19,065 nt of DNA from Phoronis ovalis (taxonomy: Eukaryota > Phoronida > Phoronidae). Shown here piece after piece: positions 1-10,600 of this stretch; positions within the stretch are counted from its first letter, which is position 1; each line of letters begins with the position of its first letter. The stretch is taken from positions 1 to 19,065 of the forward strand of contig JAOXYB010016554.1 in assembly GCA_028565635.1 (NCBI GenBank), given 5' to 3'. Both the position numbers and the translations under genes were made by a program. The notes below the pieces were generated by a model. The model was not told the DNA's origin. It ran no database searches and saw nothing but the letters and a program-made list of their open reading frames with translations.

Positions 1-165
1 TGTGCATGAACGTTACAACGTTTTTGTATTGAGTTGGATGGGGAGTCTAATGGTGTACTTATGCCATTATCACTGTTTGTATGATATATTTGATTCCTGG
101 CTGTAGACCAAACTTGTGGTCAGGTTGGCATTTAGTCCATGTCATTTGGAGGTCATTTTTGGTAC

Positions 166-295
166 TTCCTCCATAAGAACAACACGAAAATTATTATTTT
201 ATTTTTATACTATTAATTTTTTCTTCTTGGAAATGCTTCAAAGATTTATGATCATTTATTAATAATATTTTTCGTGTTGTTCTTATATGGAGGAA
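166..295. repeat. MITE-like inverted-repeat element, about 130 bp
   Basis: The left arm 166-198 (TTCCTCCATAAGAACAACAC and on) is the reverse complement of the right arm 261-295, apart from a 2-nt insertion (CATAAG versus CATATAAG) and small differences at the inner end. The spacer of about 60 bp is AT-rich and has no ORF. This layout fits a small non-autonomous DNA transposon, but I could not define a target-site duplication, so a simple hairpin is not excluded. Confidence 0.6.
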
Positions 296-994
296 TTCCC
301 TCATTTTTCTAGTCCCAGGATAAACAATGACCAGACTTTACTGTGGTTGCACATTTTGTCTATGTAGGGTTGCTTCTATAAGGGAGAAAGCCCATTGGTT
401 TTGTATTTCTTGTTTTTCTCTTTTCCAATTTTTAGCAATCTATAAATAACTTGAAGACAGTTACAGCTAGGACCTTGGAAAGCAGCTTTTTATGCATTTA
501 GAGGTCATCAAGAGGTCAAAAAGTCCCAATGCGATGAATTTCTAATATTTGCTGAAAAGTTAAAGGATGTTGAAAGGTCATTTAGATGTTAAGTACTCTT
601 AACAAAAGCCAATACAAGCAACCCTGCCTTTGCAAAATATCTATCTAAGTTATTATATGGCCATAAAGCATTCTAAGAAAATTTTCCTCAACCTTGAAAA
701 GTCATCTACTATAATTCATTGGTTTCACAAAAATCTATTGGCAGGTCAAAGTTCAGTTAATTACTGTTCAACAGCTTTTAAGCATTAAAATTGTTAGCAT
801 ATAAACATAGTAGTATGGTAAACTGTAATAATTATGTGTGAATTTAATAGGATTGCTCAGTTGGGGCAAAACTCGGTAAACTATCAAAGTTGCACTTTGT
901 AAATATAGTTGAAAGGTGAAGCACATCCCTTGTTCTGCTTTGAGCTGTTTTCCACTGATCCAAAACAGTTTGTTGGGGAAAGCTTGCAGCCAAT

Positions 995-1268
995 CCGGGG
1001 GGGCGGGGGCAGTCAATATGAAAATGGGCACCCATGTTCCAACATGGCCTTTCAAAAAAGCCCCTAACGAAGTGAAATTCTGCAAAAAAAACACCCCCCA
1101 GGAAGTGTCACACCTTCAAAAAAAACACCCCTTTTTGTGATTGTAGCCAAAAACAGGCCCTAAGCGCGTAATGCGTGTTACTCACCGGTGGTTCGAAAAA
1201 CATACTCTTCACACGAAATTTTGTTGGAACATGCATACCCACTTTTATATTGACTGCCCCTCCCAGGG
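995..1268. mobile_element. MITE-like element with about 38-bp inverted termini and G-rich ends
   Basis: Bases 1006-1043 (GGGGCAGTCAATATGAAAAT and on) match the reverse complement of 1223-1260 at 33 of 38 positions, and the pairing continues outwards into G-rich/C-rich ends. The interior has two copies of CAAAAAAAACACCCC (about 1082 and 1117) and no convincing ORF. Length (about 270 bp), terminal inversion and lack of coding capacity fit a non-autonomous DNA transposon. Target-site duplications are not clear. Confidence 0.6.
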
Positions 1269-1302
1269 CAGAAAATTATAGCATACTTTCTATAATTTTC
1301 TG
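1269..1302. repeat. 13-bp perfect inverted repeat
   Basis: CAGAAAATTATAG (1269-1281) and CTATAATTTTCTG (1290-1302) are perfect reverse complements around an 8-nt loop. The hairpin abuts the end of the preceding inverted-repeat element and lies about 100 nt before the exon 3 acceptor. No function can be assigned. Confidence 0.7.
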
Positions 1303-1404
1303 TGCAATGTGGACTCACTGTAAAGTGATGCTTGTTTTACAGTACATTATTATTAGTCTTTTTTGTTGAATTAAAAATTATAAAAGGTTCTGTTATATTT
1401 GTAG

Positions 1405-1605
1405 TCATGGGATGCATTTTTCCGTAATGCCTCTCAGGGTGCACCACCAGGCCAGGCTTACACATCTCCACCATCTCTTGGCTCATCAGTTTCTTCACAG
1501 TCAGCTGCCCCTGCTCAAAAACATGTACTAGCATCATCTGGTGTTCTGGACACTAAACTAATTGAGGATCATCTCTCTGTACAGACAATAATAAGATCTT
1601 ACCAG
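1405..1605 (+). CDS. OGDH: OGDH exon 3 (residues 1-67 of the window)
   Basis: Opens with [19 protein letters not shown], the animal OGDH segment SWDxFFRN..GAPPG. It continues through a Ser/Ala/Gln-rich linker to [17 protein letters not shown], which matches the helix preceding the GHH..LDPLGI motif. The acceptor is TTTGTAG at 1398-1404 and the donor GTAATG at 1606. It is 201 nt, phase 0 at both ends. The 5' border falls at the same residue as human exon 3, which is why I number the exons from 3. Confidence 0.95.
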
Positions 1606-4600
1606 GTAATGTGTGTGGTTAAAGGATGTTAACTAACTACCAATGGATTGCCTTTCTAATTGCAGTTTACAAATTTCATCATTGGATGTTTTATATTTTC
1701 TGATAACAATTATTTCTGCTCTACTGCAAAATGAGATCTTGACCTATTGTTGTTTCCTACTACTGTACACATTTTATCAGTGAAGGACTGACTGCTAAGC
1801 TAGCTATCAAACGATACCTTCGTTCAATCTCCCCTGGTGGATGAAACTTGAAACTGTGACAAGACAGGATCCTATTCAAATATTAAATTTGGAATTAATT
1901 TCGATATAATAAGTAATATAAATACAATTGTCCTGTGTGGCCCTACCCACCTTACTTATGTAGTCATTACAAAAGTAACACACTGGTTTAAGAACAAATT
2001 AAAGAATGCCTAAGCAGTAGTTGAAAATTAGTCTTGTATTATGAACCTGTATTGATAAATGTAATAAAACAGTTTTCATAAATATACAAAACAATAAGCT
2101 TTTTTTGTGTGCAAAAGTTTGCAGTTTTTAATTCTTGTTGTCTGTGTAGTTGTAGCTGATAGTACACAACTAGATATTAAGTTGCTACATTAATTTAGTA
2201 GCAAAGCATTGATTTGTGAGTTGTGTTAATGTTCCAATTGTAGTATTAACTATGGCATCTTTGGTTACATTCATCTTTAAATTTCAGATATTGGTTATGA
2301 AATATTCCTCTGCTGAGCCTTTGACATTTTTTTACTCATTGCTAACATTTTGTTTTCTAACTAGGTTTAGCATGGTTTGCTGAGGAGTGACTTGTTCCGG
2401 GTGTCGAGGAGAAAAGATATTTTTCCATTGTTCGATGTTGGTTATATCTAGTTGTTCAGAAAGTAATTGTCAAATAATTGCAAACAATCAATGTATTATG
2501 CATTGACTGTGGTAGAACTTTCAACTTTTTGATAGAAGTTTCACATTAAATGTAGCTGTAGCACATGATTTTTTTTTTTAATTGTATGTTTTTTTGGCTG
2601 AACTGAAATTGTATAGCTTCTTATAGAAGTAGCTCGTACATCGTTAGCAAAGCTTTTGGAATTATGAAAATTTCTTTTCAAAAATCTTGTCTGACCTTAA
2701 TCAAATATTTTAATATACCTATATGCCAGAAAAAAAAGCAGAAGCACCTAAAAGCACCCTGTGCTAATGAGAAAAAATAGGCGTGTATACTCATGCAAGA
2801 CTAAAAGTGAAGTTGGCTGTCTGCACTTATACTGACTATTTATATAATTTCTTCTAACATTGAAAATGTTCTAAGATGTAGAAGAAACTTCCGTGTCTCT
2901 TGTAAATTAGTAAATCGTGTAACACCAATACCTGTCAAGTTATAATTTTTCACCACAACTTTTGACATTTTGGTAATTTTGTTATTGAAAACAGTGTTGA
3001 AAAATATTTTTTTTAAACAGGAGTTTCCTTGTTTGCCAGGAGACTAATAACAGTTAGAAATATTTCAAGTGATGAAACTTGAAAGATTTAATTGGAAAGA
3101 AATTGTGCGTGTTTGGAAAAGTACGCTACTACCTTTATAATAGTCCAACTTCGTAGATTATGTGGACTTTTATAGGAACAGCAAAACATACCCTAAGTGA
3201 TTTGTGTTTGCATGTTGCTCTGTGACTAGGAATTTCAGCACTGTACTGATTCTCGGGCATATACAGTAGTACCGTTCTACAAATATCTGTAGTGTGTATT
3301 CAGTGTTTTATCATGTGCACAGTATGTTATTAATTTGACTTTGTCTAGGCTTTAGGTCATCATGTTGCCGACCTTGACCCTCTCGGTATATCTTCTGCCG
3401 ACCTAGATTCTGATACACCTAATGGCTTATTGCTACAAAGCTACCAGTTAGGTAGGTCATGGCATGGCACTGAAGGTGAAGGTTTATATACAAGCACAAG
3501 GTTATCCAATGTTCCATTATATATGAAATAAAAAAACTTGAATTGTTAATTCACCTTTTCTATTTGGATAAATTGCTCAAGAAATACTATAGTTTATTGA
3601 TTGTGCGTCATGTTAAATTAGGAATGGACATGTCTTTTATTGTTTATAGATTTACTAAACTGTGTTTGTGGTAATTTCATTTCACATTTAATAATCTGCT
3701 GAGACTTTTGAATAGGGATATTTAAATAAAGTATATGCATGAATGTTTTAATTGTGTGCAATCTTATAGAATGGTTTAGCATTTCAAATTGGACGTCAGA
3801 TACCCTTGTGTTTGTATATACCGCATTTTAACAGAATGTAGGGAAGTACTAGTCTAATAGTATGTTCTAAGAGATTCGAAGCAGCCATATTTTGTCTCTT
3901 ATAGATTATGCCAAGCAATAATGCTAGTCTTTCGAATGAATGGGTTCAAAACTTATCCTGCATTCTTTATAGCATGCTTTAATGCAAAATCTTAAGAAAC
4001 CCTTTGGATGCTTCCATCTGTTAGATTGCTGTCCTAGTTAAATAACTAGCATTTGACTTCATTAACGTGTTTGTATAGATTCGGGGACACCATCATGCCA
4101 ATCTTGATCCCCTTGGAATTACTCCGTCCCATACTTCAGATGATACATGTGGTATGTCTCTCGCGCCATATCAGCTCGGTAAGCTCATTTTGCTCTGTTG
4201 CCTGCCTCCTCTGCTTTTTTACACCACGCACTGTACTTTTAAAAAACTACTTCATAAGGATTTGCTGCGTTAGCTTGTGACAGTGATTTTGTACCTTATT
4301 CATTGTTGGATGTGCATTTCATTTTAGTATTATAGAACATACTGTAAAAGGTGGTAAGTGCAATCTGTGAATGTCCTGAAATTTGGAAGTGTATTGTTTA
4401 ATGCATAATAAAAAACACAAATCTGTGTGTACCACTGTACTCTAAGCAAGCTAAAAATAGTTTTTTGTAGTACAATATATCCAAATTTGTTAACAAGGCC
4501 TGGAGGCTGAACAATCAATAAGAAATTTGTGAACAGACATTGAGGCAGTAGTCTGATGGCAAAAATTGAATGTCTTATTCAGGGATTAATTAACGTTTAG

Positions 4601-7600
4601 AGATTTAAATGTATTTGATATTAATCTTTGACAAACAGGTTTCAATATTTTGTAGCATCGGATAATTATTCTGGTCTCAATCTCATAAACTTCAATGCCC
4701 CCAAGAAACTCTGAAACTTGTGCTATCTTCTAAATTCTCAAATGATGGGCCTGCTAACTCAAGTTTGCAACACATGTCTCTTAAGTGATTAATCTAGTTT
4801 AAAGCAAATTTTGCCATCCTTACCTTCTGCCTTTTTTGTTGGTACTGTCTCTGACAATGTTACTCTTCTGAGTTATTGTTTTAAATTTAATTTCATCTTT
4901 TTGTGAGGTTTACCCTGGGTATCTCCATTGGTAGCAAGGTTCTAAAGATCTATCCTTCTGCTAAATGTTAACCTTTTCAGCTGGAAGCATCATGCTGTTA
5001 TTTTTATAAAAAAAGGCCTGGAAATGTAGCGGTGGCTAGATTGTTGCTCTACACTTTGACATATAAAGCTAGTATTATAACCAGTAATTCATGTGTATGG
5101 CATCATTTGTGTTGTGGTGTTGTGTGGAGTAAAAGACTTTACAAACATTTGCGCTTTCCAGTCAAAGACAAACAGCTTGTAGTAAAACAATCTAATTTTC
5201 TAACTCTGGACAACTACAATCTACAGGTGTTTTAGTTAGAATTACTTCTAATCTCCTTTATTTTCCATATTTGCTGAATAACACGTAATTAATGAATGTC
5301 CAGTAGGAGTATCACAATGCATGTTCTGGTGGTTTATGATATTTTGATGATATCTTTTATTTTTGATTGTACACTATTACTGTTTTTATTTTTTATATTG
5401 TTACAAACAAAAAGAATTATAATGAATAGTAAGTGAAGTGGAGAATCTTCATTTCAAGTTAATGCAATGTATTTTTTTTTAATCGACTATTTCACGGAAT
5501 TATGCGAATTTGGTGTTGGCACATCATCATAACCCAGCATTCCTGGCTATTGTCTTGCTTATTACTGTGCAAACTTGTTGAATGATGTTAAAACAGTCAA
5601 ACTGAAATTTTGAAGCTGATGTAAAATGTTTGCAAGAAATAAGCTGTTTGTCCAAGACTATGGTCTAAGCAGTTCTATCTTTGATCAAAATTGTCTTAAT
5701 ATTTTTGATCACAATACCTGTTGTGCTCACTCTTTATACGGTGTTTTCCTTAGGTGACAGAGATGTGGACCGAGTTTTTCAGCTGCCTAAAACAACTTAC
5801 ATTGGAGGGAATGAAAGTTCTCTACCCCTCAGGGAAATTATCAAAAGACTGGAGGTACTTCCTTTTTTGCACCAAACACTATTGACTGTACTTAAGACAT
5901 GTCAATCAGCCGAAAGTCATCTAACTTGAACCTATCAGAACTTTAAGATTTGGAACTTGAGATTCACCCTAAGGGACTGGAACAAATTTAACCATAAAAT
6001 CTAATAAAGGACTTACAAATCTGTCAACACATGTATTCTGTCAAAAAAGTTTAATTTTAATAATTTTCAGCATTTTAGCAACAAAGCATTATATTAATAG
6101 CTACCCAACTTAAACTTGTTAGAACCCTGTAGTGTTCTTGAACTTGTTAGATCTTTGCTACTATACAAGTTCAATTGAATTTGTTAGGACTCATTAGAAT
6201 TTGTTAGACTTTGTTAGTATTCGTTAGAACTTAGACATGCGGGAATTCTAACGAATTATACTTATTAGCTAATGAAGGTCTAACATGTTCTAGCAAAGAA
6301 GTCAAGTCAGGTAACTATGAATCAGATAACTTTAAATATGAAACTGTAGGATCAACAATATACCAAGTATAATGACTACTAAAAAGACTATGGCATGAAC
6401 CACTCAGTAAGTGCCTAGATAGTGTCGTGTAAATTTTAGAACTTCATTTTATGGTAAATGTTGGTAACTACGATTGATCAGTAATCCAACAAAACATTTC
6501 AGAGTAGTTTTTTGTGTTCTATGTTTTTTCTGAAAGGCGCAAAAAGCATGTTTTATCAAAAAATGTTGATAAATTAACTTCCCTAGTTGTGAATTGGCTG
6601 TTGCAGTGTGGGATTCTGATGATTCTGTATGAGATTTGATTTCATTCTATACTTTTAAATTCTATTACTTTAGGACATATACTGTCGCAGCATTGGGGTG
6701 GAATTCATGTTTATTAACAACATTGAACAGTGTGATTGGATTCGTAAGAAATTTGAAACACCAGGAATTATGCAGTACACAAATGAAGAAAAAAGGACTC
6801 TGTTAGCCAGACTTATTCGATCCACAAGATTTGAAGAATTTTTGGCCAAAAAATGGTCATCTGAAAAACGTTTTGGATTAGAGGGATGTGAAGTTTTGAT
6901 TCCTGCAATGAAAACTATTATTGACACATCTAGTGCTCTCGGAGTTGAAAGCTTTGTTATGGGAATGCCACATAGGTCAGTAAAAACACAATATAGCTTT
7001 TAATTGCCCATCTCAGATAGTGACATCAGCACATAGTCATAATATGTGTCATAGGCAGTATCGTGTTCTTGTCCGTCCATCGCAGGTGTAATTTGAAAAG
7101 TTGTTTACCTTGAAGTTTATTATCAGAAATCCTAAAACCCTATTCATACATTAATCTGATATTTTTGTGATAACTGGCATTGTTATTATCAAGTATATAC
7201 AATGGTTCCACTGACTGGTAGCAACATTTATCCCTAATGCGTTACAAGGCTTTGTACAGGCACATTTTATTCTTTATGAAAAGCAGATACATGAAGACAA
7301 AATTCTCGCGTTTTGCATCTCTAAACAGTCTGGTGATTAAAGGTAATAATAAAACCTAATTGGCGAATGTTTGTGCATCTGTTAATAAAATCTGAATATA
7401 TCTCAGTAACAATGAAACTTTGTTGTATGGTTTGCAGTATGAATTTACTAATAAATAAGAGGATTGCAGAGCTAGTGAGAGGAAAATATCTACTATATGC
7501 ATTTGGAGGCTCCATGAGTTGAGCCCAAATATCCGCACATTTCCCTTGTATTTTGAAGAAAAATCGTGTTTTTATCTTTGTGCTCACGAGGTTTATTCAC

Positions 7601-10600
7601 AAGCTATAGAATCGTAAGTTCATGACCTCTAGTGTCACCTAGTACATTCGAGTAATCTATTGAGAACTTTACAGTGAGTAATGTTGTTTCAGAGGGCGTT
7701 TGAATGTACTCGCTAATGTGTGCCGCAAACCTCTAGATCAGATCATTTGTCAATTTGACTCGAAATTGAATGCAGCTGATGAAGGCTCTGGAGATGTAAA
7801 ATACCATCTGGGAATGAGTCACAAGCGTCTAAATCGTTTGACTGACAAAGAAATACAATTGGCCGTTGTGGCTAATCCCTCACATCTGGAAGCAGTTGAT
7901 CCTGTGGTTCAAGGAAAAACAAGGGCAGAACAGTTCTACAGGGGAGACAGTTCAGGGAAAAAGGTATCATTGAATATGTCATGATAAAACTGATTATAAT
8001 GAAATTTTCACGTGCAGGCAACAGGTAAAATACTTGAATAGGCGTATCTCCACAATGATCAATCTGATTTCAAAAGAAAATCTTCAATATTTGCCTTCAT
8101 AGAGCTGTTTGCTAAACAAATCAGTTGTGAAGTTCATATGTCATATACGTTGAAGCCAATTTTCAGCTTTACTAAATACTATCCCATCTGTAGTAAATGC
8201 TTAATTTCACGGATATATTTTTATTCCTAGTGGTGCGTTCTCCAACTTTTAATTATGGTTTCATTGTAGGTGATGAGTATATTACTTCATGGTGATGCTG
8301 CTTTCGCTGGACAAGGAGTCGTCTACGAAACCTTTCATTTGTCTGACTTACCGTCTTATACGACACATGGAACCATTCATATTGTTGTTAACAACCAGGT
8401 AAGTAGTCAAAATGTCGGGAAGATCATTGTACTGTGAATTGAGTAATTTGTTTACTGAAGAAATGTGAGCTTAGTGACATATGGTTTAGAGACCCATCAG
8501 GAATTAATACCCTTGGCGTAACAGCGATGAGTAAATTTTCATTTTCCAAACAATGGTGAATAGCTATCAGGAGCAGATATCGTGCATACTCTGATCTCTT
8601 TTTTACTGATAATAAACCTTTAGATTTTGGTTTATCAGATGAGTCCCTTCTCTTTACTGCAGTTAAATATAATATGCAAACATTTTGAAGTGGCAGATTC
8701 TGTTAAAAAACGTTTGGCATAAGCCAGTAATATTGCTGCCAGTCAAATCAGTCCATTACGTATTCTTCTTCCAGATTGGTTTTACGACTGATCCACGATA
8801 TTCTCGTTCATCCCCGTATTGTACTGATGTAGCCCGCGTCGTGAATGCTCCCATCTTTCACGTTAATGCTGATGACCCTGAAGCTGTTATGCATGTTTGT
8901 AATGTGGCTGCAGAATGGCGTGCAACATTTTCAAAAGACGTGGTTATTGATTTGGTAAGTAATGTAAATTTATATTTTTGAAGTCAAAAGTGCTAAGGAA
9001 CAGATCCAGGTAATGTATTCCACAAAGGAAAAGCTTGAAATAAGACCAATCCTAAGCTAATCTTCCACATCGCACGGGGAAATTAGAACTAAGTTTAGTG
9101 CAGGTTTACCAAAATTATGGCCACAGAAGCAGAAAATTGCCACTATTCCACCAGAGATCATTCACAGATTTAATTAGCTAAAATCTGTGAATGATCTCTG
9201 GTGGAATTAAGAGGGTCATTCAAGAGGGTCCAGTTGTTATGAGTCTAATTATTTGTTCACAGGTGTGCTATCGTAAGAATGGACACAACGAAATTGATGA
9301 ACCCAAGTTCACTCAACCACTTATGTACAAAAAAATTGAGAAACACAAACCTGTGGTCAAGATCTATGCAGAAAAAGCTATTGCTGAAGGTGCAGTCACA
9401 CAGGAGGAGTATGAGGTAGGAAATTCGGTTCTGTTTTTTCTGTATCAATTTACATGTCTTTGAACATCTGATGAGCATATGACCTTTGACTTTGGTTTAA
9501 TTTTTTGTGTGATTTCAAATAGAAATGGCTGCCTAGGGCAAAAAGGAAAAGAAAAATGCTCAGTAATAAGCTTACCGGATCTATATACAGTGGTAACCAT
9601 GATTGCTATTGGCTATCTAATGCCAAGTGTTCGTAAACAAGATTGGTCAAGACTCTAGTAGATATTGCCAGGTCTGCCTTCTGCATCTTGGCATGTTTCA
9701 TTTCTGACCCTGGCACTGCTAGATTTCATTGCCTGTATATATCTCTTTACCTCTGCCTCAGTTGGTGGGTTGATGTTGACCCCAAGCAGCTCGTTAGGTG
9801 ATCCCAGATCAGGTGGTTGATCAGGTTCGGATTTGTTGAGAACTTAACCCATCTTGTTGTTTTCTCTTTGTGATGACGACTTTCCCACTCATATCTTTTA
9901 CCAGTGGTAGTGAGCTTCTGGATAGTTTGTGCACAATGCTTTGCTCGCCTCATGGGTGCTGTTTTGCTTTGTCGTCCAACAAAGCTCTCTTGTCCCTCCT
10001 GACACTGTGTTTGGCTCATTGTCTTTTTTCCTATATTCTTTTTCCAACCAGCTGATCTTGTGCTTAGTAGTTTATCTTTTGTTTACCTTCTCTCCTCTAC
10101 AGCCTTCTAGGTAGTCACTGATATCCACTCTTTATAGTTCTTTTCCTGGAACCCAAGGACATTCTCACTGGCCTCCTTATAAACCTTCTTAATGTTTTCC
10201 CATCTTTCCCGTTTTCACTTTTATTTTCATCCACACAAATGGGGGTACTTAAAATCTTTTTATCTCCAAGACAAAGCAAGTCTTCGCCATTAGTATTTTC
10301 AATTTTTTGATGTTTATTTGCTTGTTATGGTCCTGTTAAGTTTGAGCTTAACTGCCAGTAATGAGGTGATGATCATTTACCACATTTGCTCCTCGGAAGG
10401 CTCTGGTGTCTAGCAGTGGCCGTTTCCATTTACTATATACCAATCTATGGGGGATCTGGTTGGAGTCTCTTCCATTCGAGGCTGTCCAAGTTAGCATGTA
10501 GCTGGTCATGTGTCTTCCAATCCCCATACTGTTTGTCCTACAGAAGTTGGTAAGACTTCCCATTTTCATTCATTGCTCCACATCCATGTATCCATAGCTC

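Larger units (their letters stand above)
1..1404 (+). other. 3' part of the intron upstream of exon 3
   Basis: No coding segment is recognisable. In particular, the preceding OGDH exon, which should encode the targeting peptide and a sequence like YVEEMYxAWLxxPxSVHK, is absent. The stretch ends in the acceptor TTATATTTGTAG before exon 3. It contains two inverted-repeat elements (166-295 and about 995-1268) and a 13-bp hairpin (1269-1302). The rest is AT-rich sequence in which I see nothing. Confidence 0.8.

Noticed and set aside
768-1140. Overlapping open frames on both strands
   Set aside because: They lie across an inverted-repeat element and its flank and encode low-complexity sequence with no family match.
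3351-3356. Alternative acceptor TTTAG at 3351-3355 for exon 4A
   Set aside because: It would start the exon at GTCATCATG and put the GHH-DPLGI sequence out of frame. The acceptor at 3347-3348 keeps it in frame.
3452-3457. Alternative donor GTCATG at 3456 for exon 4A
   Set aside because: It is a weaker match than GTAGGT at 3452 and would leave the exon in phase 2, which does not fit exon 5.
1606-5753. A possible third copy of exon 4
   Set aside because: I looked for GHH..LDPLG-like coding between splice sites in the three surrounding introns and found only 4A and 4B.
9747-10019. 90-codon minus-strand frame as an independent gene
   Set aside because: It is a piece of the degraded LINE; the recognisable LINE residues continue in another frame at both ends.
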